From DATMER01 sp035536935 (lineage in GTDB: Bacteria > Acidobacteriota > Thermoanaerobaculia > Multivoradales > UBA5704), in contig DATLNC010000044.1 of the NCBI GenBank assembly GCA_035536935.1, forward strand, positions 1 through 57,715: a stretch of DNA of 57,715 bases, written 5' to 3'. Shown piece after piece: positions 32,465-41,199 of the stretch. The notes below the pieces were generated by a model. The model saw only the letters and a list, made by a program, of their open reading frames with translations. It was not told the origin of the DNA and did not search any database. Made by a program: the position numbers and the translations under genes. The first letter of the stretch is position 1. Each line of letters begins with the position of its first letter.

Positions 32465-34615
32465 ATGAGGGATGTCATGCGATCGGGGCGGCTGCGGGTC
32501 TGGCTGTCTGCGCTGGCTGTAGGAGCCGCTTTCGCGCTGCCGGCCGCGGCCCAGTTCTCCGAGACGACCGACGTGGTCGTGATCGAGGTGCCGGTGCAGG
32601 TGATCGGCAAGGACGGCGAGCCGGTGCGCGGTCTCACCGCCGCCGACTTCGAGGTCTCCGAGGGCCGCAAGAAGCTGCCCGTCACCGGCTTCGAAGTCCT
32701 CGATCTGGAGGTGGAGCAGCGCTCCGCCGCCGAGATGCCCACCGCCGCCCGGCGCCACTTCCTGATGCTCTTCGACCTGTCGTTCTCGGAGCCCAAGTCG
32801 ATCATCAAGGCCCGCAAGGCGGCCGCCGACGTGGTGGACGCCCTCCATCCCACCGACCTGGTGGCCGTCGCCACCTACAGCCAGGCCAACGGCCCGCAGC
32901 TCATTCTCGGCTTCACGCCGGACCGCCGGCAGGCCAGGCTCGCCCTGGACACTCTCGGCCTGCCCAAGCTCATGGACCGCGCGCCCGACCCGCTGCGCCT
33001 GGTCATGTCGCAGGAGATCCGGCAGCTGAAGGCCCAGTCGACCCTGGGCGGGGAGGGGAGGGGAGGGCAGGCCGCGGGCAGCCACGATGAAGCGGTCCTC
33101 GAGCAGCTCGAGACCATCGACCGGGCACAGGAGCAGGGCAACCAGGCCGTCCTCAAGAACAAGGTCACGGCGCTCACGCGCTCCTTCTCGGACCTCGCCC
33201 GGCTCATGAACGGCGTGCAGGGACGCAAGTACGTGGTCTACCTCTCCGAGGGATACGACAGCTCGATCATCGCCGGCACGACGAGCGACGCGGACCAGGC
33301 GCAGATGAGCGAGTCGGCCATGTCCGGAGAGATCTGGAACGTGGATTCCTCCACCCGCTTCGGCGACACCTCGGCCGGCAACGACGTGGAGCAGATGCTG
33401 GAGGCGTTCCGCCGCTCCGACTGCTCCATCCAGGCCGTGGACATCGGCGGCCTGCGCGACGCGGGCGACCGCGACGCCAATCCGCGCGGCAAGGACGCCC
33501 TGATCCAGATGGCCCGCGGCACCGGCGGCGAGATCTACGAGAACTTCAACGACCTGTCAACCGCCATGGAGAAGATGCTGACGCGGACCAGCGTCACCTA
33601 CGTGCTGGCCGTGCAGCCGGAATCGGTCAAGAAGGACGGCACCTACCACAAGCTCAAGGTCGAGCTGAAGAACGGCAAGAACGGCCGGGTGGTCCACCGT
33701 CCGGGCTACTACGCGCCCCAGGTCAGCACCGCCAAGCAGAACCCGATGGAGCGCCTCTTCTCCACGGCCAGCCAGGTCATGGGCAGCGAGGATTCCGGCC
33801 CGATCGGCGCGTCGGTCATGATCGCCCCGTTCCGCAGCGCGAGCGATTTCGCCTACGTGCCCGTGTTGATCGAGGTCGACGGCCCCGCCCTCCTCGCCGG
33901 CAAGCAGGGTCCGACCCTGCCGGCCGAGATCTTCGTCTACGCCATGGACGAGGCCGGCAACGTTCAGGATTACCTGACCCAGACGATGGGCCTCGACCTC
34001 GCCAAAGTCCAGGGGGTCCTGCAGCAGAGCGGCCTCAAGTTCTTCGGCCACCTCGACCTGCCGCCGGGCAAGTACTCGGTGCGGGTGCTGGTGCGCAACG
34101 GCGTCACGGGCGCGCACGGCCTGCGGGTCGTGCCCCTGGAAGTGCCGGCCTTCGCTCAGGCGGCCCCGGTGCTGCTGCCGCCCTTCTTCCCGGAGGCGCC
34201 CGGCCGCTGGCTGATGGTCCGGGAGCAGCCGCGGGGCGAGCAGAAGGAAGTGCCCTACCCGTTCATGCTCAAGGACCAGCCTTTCATCCCGTCGTCCAAG
34301 CTGGTGATCGGCTCCGGCCAGGAGGCCCAGGTCTCCCTGGTGGGCTACAACCTGGGCAGCGGCGACGTGCAGGTGAAGGCGCAGGTCTTCGGTGCGGACG
34401 GCAAGGAGGTCGCGCCCGGCCAGATCCAGGTGCTCGGGCGGGAGAGCGGCGGCGCGGGCGGACCGGACCGGCTGGTCGGCACGTTCAAGGCCCCCAATCT
34501 GCAGCCTGGCGAGTACACGCTGCTGGTAACCCTCTCGGCCGGCGGCCAGGCGGATTCCAGCTCCACCCGCTTCGTGGTCAAGGGGGGAGCGGCGCCTGCG
34601 CGCTCGGGAAGCTAG
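32465..34615 (+). CDS. Secreted VWA protein, acidobacterial family, paralogue 1
   Basis: This 716-residue protein has a signal peptide ending in AAAQ, then FSETTDVVVIEVPVQVIGKD and GEPVRGLTAADFEVSEGRKK, the start of the VWFA-related Acidobacterial domain. The VWA domain carries MIDAS DLSFS (D104, S106, S108) in RRHFLMLFDLSFSEP. Later conserved blocks are GRKYVVYLSEGYDSS, CSIQAVDIGGLRDAG, SVTYVLAVQPESVKK and VHRPGYYAP. The C-terminal third holds beta-sandwich segments (SGLKFFGHLDLPPGKYSVRV). Function is unknown; a metal-dependent adhesion or envelope-binding role is inferred. It is the first of five tandem copies. Confidence 0.85.
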   Translation: MRDVMRSGRLRVWLSALAVGAAFALPAAAQFSETTDVVVIEVPVQVIGKDGEPVRGLTAADFEVSEGRKKLPVTGFEVLDLEVEQRSAAEMPTAARRHFLMLFDLSFSEPKSIIKARKAAADVVDALHPTDLVAVATYSQANGPQLILGFTPDRRQARLALDTLGLPKLMDRAPDPLRLVMSQEIRQLKAQSTLGGEGRGGQAAGSHDEAVLEQLETIDRAQEQGNQAVLKNKVTALTRSFSDLARLMNGVQGRKYVVYLSEGYDSSIIAGTTSDADQAQMSESAMSGEIWNVDSSTRFGDTSAGNDVEQMLEAFRRSDCSIQAVDIGGLRDAGDRDANPRGKDALIQMARGTGGEIYENFNDLSTAMEKMLTRTSVTYVLAVQPESVKKDGTYHKLKVELKNGKNGRVVHRPGYYAPQVSTAKQNPMERLFSTASQVMGSEDSGPIGASVMIAPFRSASDFAYVPVLIEVDGPALLAGKQGPTLPAEIFVYAMDEAGNVQDYLTQTMGLDLAKVQGVLQQSGLKFFGHLDLPPGKYSVRVLVRNGVTGAHGLRVVPLEVPAFAQAAPVLLPPFFPEAPGRWLMVREQPRGEQKEVPYPFMLKDQPFIPSSKLVIGSGQEAQVSLVGYNLGSGDVQVKAQVFGADGKEVAPGQIQVLGRESGGAGGPDRLVGTFKAPNLQPGEYTLLVTLSAGGQADSSSTRFVVKGGAAPARSGS

Positions 34616-34625
34616 GAGGCGCTCG

Positions 34626-36767
34626 ATGAGTAGGAAGGTCGCAATCTGGGTCCTTGCAGGCGCCCTGGCGGGCATCCCCCTCCGGGCGCAGGACAAGGGG
34701 TTCGCCGAGACCACCGAGGTGGTGGCGGTCGAGGTCCCGGTGCAGGTGGTGCGCGACGGCGAGCCGGTGCGCGGTCTCACCGCCGCGGACTTCGAGATCT
34801 ACGAAGGGCGCAAGAAGCTGGCCATCACCGGCTTCGAGGTGGTCGACCTCGAGGCCCCGGCCACCGCCGCCCGCGCCTCGGCCGTGCCCGCGGCGGCCCG
34901 GCGCCACTTCCTCCTCCTCTTCGACTTCTCCTTCTCCGACCCGCAATCGGTCGCCCGCGGCCGGGAGGCCGCCCGCGACCTGGTGCTCGGCCTGCACTCG
35001 GCCGACCTGGTTGCCGTGGCCACCTATCACGCCTCCCACGGCCCCAAGCTGGTGCTCGGCTTCACCTCGGACCGCCGCCAGGTCGACACCGCCCTGGAGG
35101 GCCTTTCCGACCAAGCGGGGGAGGGCAACGATCCCCTGCGCCTCGTCCTCAAGCGCTCGGGGAAGGGCGGCCGGGAGCGCCCGGCGGCCTCGCCGGACGA
35201 CGTCATGTCCTCCGAGTCGAAGGGCTATGCCGCGGGCTCCCAGGACGCCATCCTCGGCTACAACGACCAGCTCCAGGACAGCATGGGCAAGTCGGACCTG
35301 GAGTCGCAGAAGCGGGCCGTGACCGCCCTGACCCGCTCCTTCGCCGACCTCGCCAAGGTCATGGGAGGCGTGCAGGGCCGCAAGCACGTGGTCTACCTCT
35401 CCGAGGGGTACGACAGCCGCCTGCTCCAGGGCACCACCGATACGGCCGCGCAGGAGGAGATGAACGCGGCCTCGGCCTCGGGCGAGCTCTGGAACATCAG
35501 CTCCGAGGACCGCTACGGCAGCACCAAGACCATGAACGACGTGGAGCGCATGCTGGAGGAGTTCCGGCGCGCCGACTGCGTCATCCAGGCCGTGGACATC
35601 GGCGGCCTGCGCGCCGGCGCCGGCGCCGATAACGAGCTCGGCAACCGCCGCACCGGCGGCAAGGACAGCCTGCTGCAGATGGCCCGCGGCACCGGCGGCG
35701 AGCTCTACGAGAACCTCAACGACCTGTCCGCCGCCATGGACAAGATGCTGAAGAAGACCAGCGTCACCTACGTCCTGGCCTTTCAGCCCGAGAAGCTCAA
35801 GCTCGACGGGGCCTACCACAAGCTGCGCGTCGAGCTGAAGGACGCCAAGGGGATGAGGTTGGTCCACCGGCCGGGCTTCTACGCGCCGCGGCCGTTCGCC
35901 GAGCGCAACCCGTTCGAGCGGCTGCTGGAGGCGGGCAGCCGGGTGATGAGCGGCGAGGAGGCCGGCCCGCTCGGCGTGTCGGTGCTGGCCGCGCCCTTCC
36001 GGCTCTCCGGCTCCGACTCCGCCTACGTCCCCGTGGTGATCGAGGTGGACGGCCCGTCCCTGATGGCAGGCGGTACCGCGTCGAATCGGCCGGGCACACT
36101 GCCGGCCGAGATCTACGTCTACGCCTTCGACGCCGCGGGCGCCATCCCCGACTACCTGACCCAGACGCTGGGGCTCGACCTCGCCAAGGTGGAGCCGGTG
36201 CTCCGGCAGAGCGGTCTCAAGTTCTTCGGCCACCTGGACCTGCCGCCCGGCAGCTATTCGCTCAGGGTGCTGGTGCGCAACGGCGCCACCGGCTCCTACG
36301 GTCTGCGGGTGACTTCGCTGGAGGTGCCGGACGCGGCCCAGGCGTTGCCCGTGCTGCTGCCGCCGTTCTTCCCCGAGGCGCCGGGGCGCTGGCTCATGGC
36401 CCGCGAGGCCGTGCCCACCGGCGAGAAGCCGGCCCCGTACCCGTTCATGCAGAGGGACCAGCCGTACATCCCGGCTTCCAAGCCGGTCCTCCCCCAGGGC
36501 GAGCCGGCCGCGGTCTCCCTGGTCGGCTACAACCTGGGCGGCGGCGAGGTCCAGGTCCGCTCCCAGGTGCTGTCGGCGGACGGCCGGGAGATCGGCCCGG
36601 CGGACGTGCAGGTGCTCGAGCGGGAGCGCGGCACGCCCGAACGCCTGAAGGGGACGTTCCGGCCGCCGAAGCTGGAACCGGGCGAGTACCTGCTGCAGGT
36701 CACGCTCACCGGCGCCGGGGGAACCCTGGGGACCAGCACGACGCCCTTCGTGATCGGGAAGAAGTAG
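34626..36767 (+). CDS. Secreted VWA protein, acidobacterial family, paralogue 2
   Basis: This 713-residue paralogue of its neighbours begins ten bases after paralogue 1, with AGGAGG upstream. It has the same plan: a signal peptide, EVVAVEVPVQVVRDGEPVRG, VWA domain with intact MIDAS DFSFS (D100, S102, S104), GRKHVVYLSEGYDSR, VIQAVDIGGLRAGA, VHRPGFYAP and the C-terminal sandwich. A variable insert after NDPLRLVLKR (SGKGGRERPAASPDDVMSS) distinguishes it from the others. Confidence 0.85.
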   Translation: MSRKVAIWVLAGALAGIPLRAQDKGFAETTEVVAVEVPVQVVRDGEPVRGLTAADFEIYEGRKKLAITGFEVVDLEAPATAARASAVPAAARRHFLLLFDFSFSDPQSVARGREAARDLVLGLHSADLVAVATYHASHGPKLVLGFTSDRRQVDTALEGLSDQAGEGNDPLRLVLKRSGKGGRERPAASPDDVMSSESKGYAAGSQDAILGYNDQLQDSMGKSDLESQKRAVTALTRSFADLAKVMGGVQGRKHVVYLSEGYDSRLLQGTTDTAAQEEMNAASASGELWNISSEDRYGSTKTMNDVERMLEEFRRADCVIQAVDIGGLRAGAGADNELGNRRTGGKDSLLQMARGTGGELYENLNDLSAAMDKMLKKTSVTYVLAFQPEKLKLDGAYHKLRVELKDAKGMRLVHRPGFYAPRPFAERNPFERLLEAGSRVMSGEEAGPLGVSVLAAPFRLSGSDSAYVPVVIEVDGPSLMAGGTASNRPGTLPAEIYVYAFDAAGAIPDYLTQTLGLDLAKVEPVLRQSGLKFFGHLDLPPGSYSLRVLVRNGATGSYGLRVTSLEVPDAAQALPVLLPPFFPEAPGRWLMAREAVPTGEKPAPYPFMQRDQPYIPASKPVLPQGEPAAVSLVGYNLGGGEVQVRSQVLSADGREIGPADVQVLERERGTPERLKGTFRPPKLEPGEYLLQVTLTGAGGTLGTSTTPFVIGKK

Positions 36768-36774
36768 ACTGGGT

Positions 36775-36780
36775 TAAACT
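36775..36780 (+). promoter_or_regulatory. possible internal -10 (TAAACT) before VWA paralogue 3
   Basis: A TAAACT hexamer lies in the only larger gap (about 77 bp) within the VWA run, and could allow separate transcription of paralogues 3-5. No clear -35 is visible. Confidence 0.3.
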
Positions 36781-36844
36781 AGAGTCCTGAAGTCGATCTG
36801 AGAGGGAAGTGACAAAGGGGGGCTCTTTTGCCGGGAGGTGTCCT

Positions 36845-39052
36845 GTGCGTGGCTCTCTTTTTGCCGGTTTCCTGTTTTTGACGGCCCTGTTTCCGTCCGC
36901 AGCCCAAACCCAGAATTCACAGTTCTCCGACTCGGCCGACGTCGTCGCCGTCGAAGTTCCGGTGCAGGTGCTCCGGGACGGCGAGCCGGTCCGCGGCCTC
37001 ACCGCCGCGGACTTCGAGGTCTGGGAGGGCAAGCGCAAGCTGCCCGTCACCGGCTTCGAGGCCCTGGACCTCAACTCGATGCCGGCCGGCGACGAGCGCT
37101 GGAAGTCGCCGCAGGCGATCTCGGCCCGGCGCCACTTCCTGCTTCTCTTCGACATGGGCTTCTCCTCGCCCAAGGGGGTCGAGAAGGCGCAGGGGGCGGC
37201 GCGGGACCTGCTCGCGGGGCTCCACCCGTCGGACCTGGTGGCCGTGGCGGCGTACCTGCCCTCCGTCGGGCCGCAGCTCCTGCTCGGCTTCACCTCGGAC
37301 CGCGCGCAGGTCGCCCAGGCCCTGGCGGCGCTGGGCAAGCCGGAGATGTTCAACCGCGCGGCCGATCCTCTCCGCCTGGTGCTCGGCGACGGCGCGGGCG
37401 GGGGCCTCGGCGCCGGCCCGCCGCGCGACCAGGCGGAGATCATCGCCGACATCAAGAACGCGACGACACCGGAGGAGCGCCAGGATCTCATCCAGGAGCT
37501 CAAGGGCGCGTCGTTGGGCGCTGCGGGCGAGCCCCCATTCGTCGACGGGGCCGGCGCGCACATCCAGCGGGCCGAGCGCACCGCCCAGCAGCGGGCCGTG
37601 ACCGCCATGGCCCGCGCCTTCGAGGACCTCGCCAAGACCGTCGGGAGCCTCTATGGCCGCAAGTACGTGGTCCTCTTCTCCGAAGGGTTCGACGCCGCCG
37701 TCTTCACCGGCACCGCCAACGTGGACGAGCAGCTCAGGGATGCGCTCGTCACCACCAAGGGAGCCTCGGCCTGGGGCATCGACTCGACGAAGCGGTTCGG
37801 CGATACCAAGACCATGAACGACCTCGAGTCCATGCTGGAACAGTTCCGGCGCGCCGACTGCGTCATCCAGGCGGTGGATGTCGGCGGCCTGCGCGAGGGG
37901 GCCGGTCCCACGATGCAATGGGCCGGCGGCCGGGACAGCCTGTTCCTCCTGGCCGAGAGCACCGGCGGCGAGCTGTTCGAGAACTACAACGACCTTTCTG
38001 CGGCGATGGCGCAGATGCTCCGGCGCACCAGCGTCACCTACGTCCTGGCCGTCCAGCCCGAGGGGCTCCTGCGCGACGGCGCCTATCACGAGATCCGGGT
38101 GGAGCTGAAGAACGGTGCGCGGGGGAGCCGCGTCGTCCACCGCCCGGGCTACTACGCGCCGCGCCCCTACGGCCAGCAGAGCCCCACGGAGAAGCTCCTC
38201 CAGACCGCCCGCGGCTTGGTGGGAGGCAAGCTGGCGGGGGGCAAGGACACGGGGACGATCGCCACCTCGGTCCTGGCCGCGCCGTTCCCCAGCGGAGCCC
38301 CGGAGGCCTACGTGCCGGTGATCGTCGAGGTGGACGGCCCGTCGCTCAAGGCCGGGACGGAAGGCTGGTTGGTGCCGGTGGAGATCTACGCCTACGCCTT
38401 CGACGCCAACGGCCAGGCGCGGGACTTCTTTTCGCAGACCGTGGGCCTGGAGCTCCTCAAGGTCGGCGCAGCGCTGGAGCAGAGCGGTCTCAAATTCTTC
38501 GGCCACCTCGACCTCCCTCCCGGCACCTGGGCCGTGCGGGTGCTGGTGCGCAACGCCGCCACGGGCGCGGCCGGCATGAAGTCGGTGACGGTCGAGGTGC
38601 CCGAGTTCGCCAAGGCGGAGCCGCTCCTGCTGCCGGCCTTCTTCCCCGAGCCGGCCGGCAAGTGGCTCACCGTGCGCGAGAACCAGCCGGGGGTGCAGGT
38701 GGCCTACCCGTTCATGGTCGGCGAGCAGGCGTACATTCCGGCCTCGCTGCCGAGGCTGGCCCCCGGCCAGGAGACGCCGCTCTCCCTCGTGGCCTATCAT
38801 CTGCGGCCGGGGGAGCTGCAGGCCGAGGCGCGGGTGCGCACGCCGGAAGGCCGGGACGCCGGCACCGGGCGCATCCGGATCGTCCAGCGCCACGGAAGTG
38901 CCGGGGCGGGGGGCGCCGAGAGCCTGAGCGCCATGTTCGAGCCCCCTGTAGGGCTCGCGCCGGGCGAATATCTGCTGACGGTCACCCTCACCGGCCCGGC
39001 CGGCGAGAGGGAGAGCAGCGTGGCATCATTCGCGCTGGATAGGAGGTTCTGA
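36845..39052 (+). CDS. Secreted VWA protein, acidobacterial family, paralogue 3 (altered MIDAS)
   Basis: I start at GTG 36845 because GGAGG lies 6 nt upstream and the product then opens directly with a signal peptide (VRGSLFAGFLFLTALFPSAA). An in-frame GTG at 36809 is the alternative. The 735-residue product follows the family plan, but its MIDAS reads DMGFS (D103, G105, S107): Gly replaces the first serine. It also has an extra helical insert (residues about 185-240, with RDQAEIIADIKNATTPEERQ). The stop overlaps the ATG of paralogue 4. Confidence 0.85.
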   Translation: MRGSLFAGFLFLTALFPSAAQTQNSQFSDSADVVAVEVPVQVLRDGEPVRGLTAADFEVWEGKRKLPVTGFEALDLNSMPAGDERWKSPQAISARRHFLLLFDMGFSSPKGVEKAQGAARDLLAGLHPSDLVAVAAYLPSVGPQLLLGFTSDRAQVAQALAALGKPEMFNRAADPLRLVLGDGAGGGLGAGPPRDQAEIIADIKNATTPEERQDLIQELKGASLGAAGEPPFVDGAGAHIQRAERTAQQRAVTAMARAFEDLAKTVGSLYGRKYVVLFSEGFDAAVFTGTANVDEQLRDALVTTKGASAWGIDSTKRFGDTKTMNDLESMLEQFRRADCVIQAVDVGGLREGAGPTMQWAGGRDSLFLLAESTGGELFENYNDLSAAMAQMLRRTSVTYVLAVQPEGLLRDGAYHEIRVELKNGARGSRVVHRPGYYAPRPYGQQSPTEKLLQTARGLVGGKLAGGKDTGTIATSVLAAPFPSGAPEAYVPVIVEVDGPSLKAGTEGWLVPVEIYAYAFDANGQARDFFSQTVGLELLKVGAALEQSGLKFFGHLDLPPGTWAVRVLVRNAATGAAGMKSVTVEVPEFAKAEPLLLPAFFPEPAGKWLTVRENQPGVQVAYPFMVGEQAYIPASLPRLAPGQETPLSLVAYHLRPGELQAEARVRTPEGRDAGTGRIRIVQRHGSAGAGGAESLSAMFEPPVGLAPGEYLLTVTLTGPAGERESSVASFALDRRF

Positions 39053-41196
39053 TGCGGTTTGCCTGCGGTCTTCTGATCCTCGTTCTGCTGCTCGGCGCTC
39101 CGGCCGCCAGGGCTCAGACCTATTCCGAGTCCACGGACGTCGTCGTCGTCGAGGTGCCGGTGCAGGTGCTCAACGGCGCCGGCGAGCCGGTCCGCGGGCT
39201 CACGGCCGACGACTTCGAGGTCTACGAGCGGGGGCGCAAGCAGAAGATCGTCGGCTTCGAGGTGCTCGACCTGAAGGTGGACGTCCCCGGCGAAGCGAAG
39301 ACGCACAAGGCCCCCCCGCCGGTATCGGCGCGCCGGCACTTCCTGTTCCTCTTCGATCTCTCCTTCTCCTCTCCCAAGGCGGCGGGCAGGTCCAGGGAGG
39401 CGGCGCGCAAGATCCTGGAAAAGCTCCATCCGTCGGACCTGGTGGCCGTGGGCTCCTATATCTCCACCAAGGGGGCCGAGCTGCTGCTCGCCTTCAGCGG
39501 CGACCGGGACCAGGCCCTCATGGCCATCGACCGGATCGCCAAGCCCACGGGCCTCGACTACGCGCCGGACCCTCTGCGCCTCGTGATGGGAGGCGGCGCA
39601 GTCGAATACGGGGGCGGCAGCAGTGAGAGCGAAGAGGGGCGCGGATCCGCGCGCGAGAGCGTCGCCGCGTCCATCGCCGGGGCCGAGGCCGATTTCAACC
39701 AGGGCACGGTAATGAGCCTGGAACGGGCCGACCGCATCCAGCAGGAGCGGGCCATGACCGCCATGACCCGCTCCCTGACCGAGCTCGCCCGCATGATGCA
39801 GGGCGTCCGCGGCCGCAAGCACGTCGTCCTGTTCTCCGAGGGGTTCGACGGCTCCCTCCTGCGCGGCACCGCCAACGTCGACGAGCAGAACGAGATGGCC
39901 TCGTCCTCGACGGCGGGCGAGTACTGGAACATCGATTCCGAGAAGCGCTACGGCAGCACCAAGGCCGCCAGCGTCGTCGAGGACATGCTGGAGGAGTTCC
40001 GCCGCGCCGACTGCGTCATCCAGGCCGTCGACGTCGGCGGGCTGCGCGAGGGCGCCCGGCCCGAGGACCAGTGGGCCGGCGGCAAGGACAGCCTCTTCCT
40101 CATGGCTAAGGAGACGGGCGGCGAGCTCTACGAGAACTACAACGACCTCGACGTGGCCCTGACCGACATGCTGGAGCGCAACAGCGTCACCTACGTGCTC
40201 GCCTTCCAGCCCGAGAAGATCGAGCGCGACGGCGCGTACCACCGGCTCAAGGTCGAGCTCAAGGCGTCGCAGAGAGGCCTCCGCCTGGTCCACCGCCCCG
40301 GCTACTACTCGCCGCGCCCGCACGACCAGCAGAACCCGCTGGAGCAGGCGCTGTCCGCCGGCGAGCGCATCCTGAGCGGCTTCGACGGCGGCACGATCCA
40401 CACCGCCGTGCTGACCGCCCCGTTCCGGGTCGCCGGCCCGGGCGCCGCGGACGCCTACGTCCCGGTTTTGATCGAAGTCGACGGCGAAACCCTGCTCGCC
40501 GGAGACAGGAAAGGCGGGACCCTCCCGGCCGACATCTTCGCCTACGCCTTCGACTCCAGCGGCAAGGTGCGGGACTACTTCTCGCAGAACCTGACCCTGG
40601 ACCTCGCCAAGGTCGGGCCGGCGCTGCGGCAGAGCGGCCTCAAATTCTTCGGCCACCTGGACCTGCCGCCCGGCGAGTACTCGGTGCGCGTCCTGGTGCG
40701 CAACGGCGCCGGCGCCTGGGGCCTCAAGGCGGCCTCGGTGAGCGTCCCCGACTTCGCCGCGCCCGTCCTTCTGCCGCCGTTCTTCCCCGAGCAGCCCGGC
40801 CAGTGGCTCATCGTGCGGGAGGCGCCGCGCGAGGGGGACCGGACGGTGCCCTATCCCTTCCTCGCCGGCGTGGAGCCCTACATCCCGTCCTCGCTGCCGA
40901 AGCTCGCGCCCGGCAAGCAGGCCGCGATGTCGCTCGTCGTCTACCACCTCCAGCCCGGAGAGCTGCGGGCCGAGGCGCGCATCCTGACCCCGGACGGGCG
41001 CGAGGCGGGCACGGGCGAGGTCCGGATCGTCCAGCGCCACGGCCCCGGGGAGGACGGCGCCGACCGTGTGGCGGCTACCTTCGAGCCGCCGGCAGGCCTG
41101 CGCCCGGGCGAGTACCTGCTGCTCCTCACCGTGGTCGACGCCCGGGGAGGCGCCGAGAGCAGCGCGGCGGCCTTCACCGTGCCCGGAGCCTCGTAG
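39052..41196 (+). CDS. Secreted VWA protein, acidobacterial family, paralogue 4
   Basis: This 714-residue copy overlaps the preceding stop (TGATG). It has a signal peptide ending in ARAQ, the block STDVVVVEVPVQVLNGAGEP, intact MIDAS DLSFS (D102, S104, S106), GRKHVVLFSEGFDGS, VIQAVDVGGLREGARP and VHRPGYYSP. The variable region after PDPLRLVMGG is Gly/Ser/Glu-rich. Three bases separate it from paralogue 5. Confidence 0.85.
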   Translation: MRFACGLLILVLLLGAPAARAQTYSESTDVVVVEVPVQVLNGAGEPVRGLTADDFEVYERGRKQKIVGFEVLDLKVDVPGEAKTHKAPPPVSARRHFLFLFDLSFSSPKAAGRSREAARKILEKLHPSDLVAVGSYISTKGAELLLAFSGDRDQALMAIDRIAKPTGLDYAPDPLRLVMGGGAVEYGGGSSESEEGRGSARESVAASIAGAEADFNQGTVMSLERADRIQQERAMTAMTRSLTELARMMQGVRGRKHVVLFSEGFDGSLLRGTANVDEQNEMASSSTAGEYWNIDSEKRYGSTKAASVVEDMLEEFRRADCVIQAVDVGGLREGARPEDQWAGGKDSLFLMAKETGGELYENYNDLDVALTDMLERNSVTYVLAFQPEKIERDGAYHRLKVELKASQRGLRLVHRPGYYSPRPHDQQNPLEQALSAGERILSGFDGGTIHTAVLTAPFRVAGPGAADAYVPVLIEVDGETLLAGDRKGGTLPADIFAYAFDSSGKVRDYFSQNLTLDLAKVGPALRQSGLKFFGHLDLPPGEYSVRVLVRNGAGAWGLKAASVSVPDFAAPVLLPPFFPEQPGQWLIVREAPREGDRTVPYPFLAGVEPYIPSSLPKLAPGKQAAMSLVVYHLQPGELRAEARILTPDGREAGTGEVRIVQRHGPGEDGADRVAATFEPPAGLRPGEYLLLLTVVDARGGAESSAAAFTVPGAS

Positions 41197-41199
41197 TCC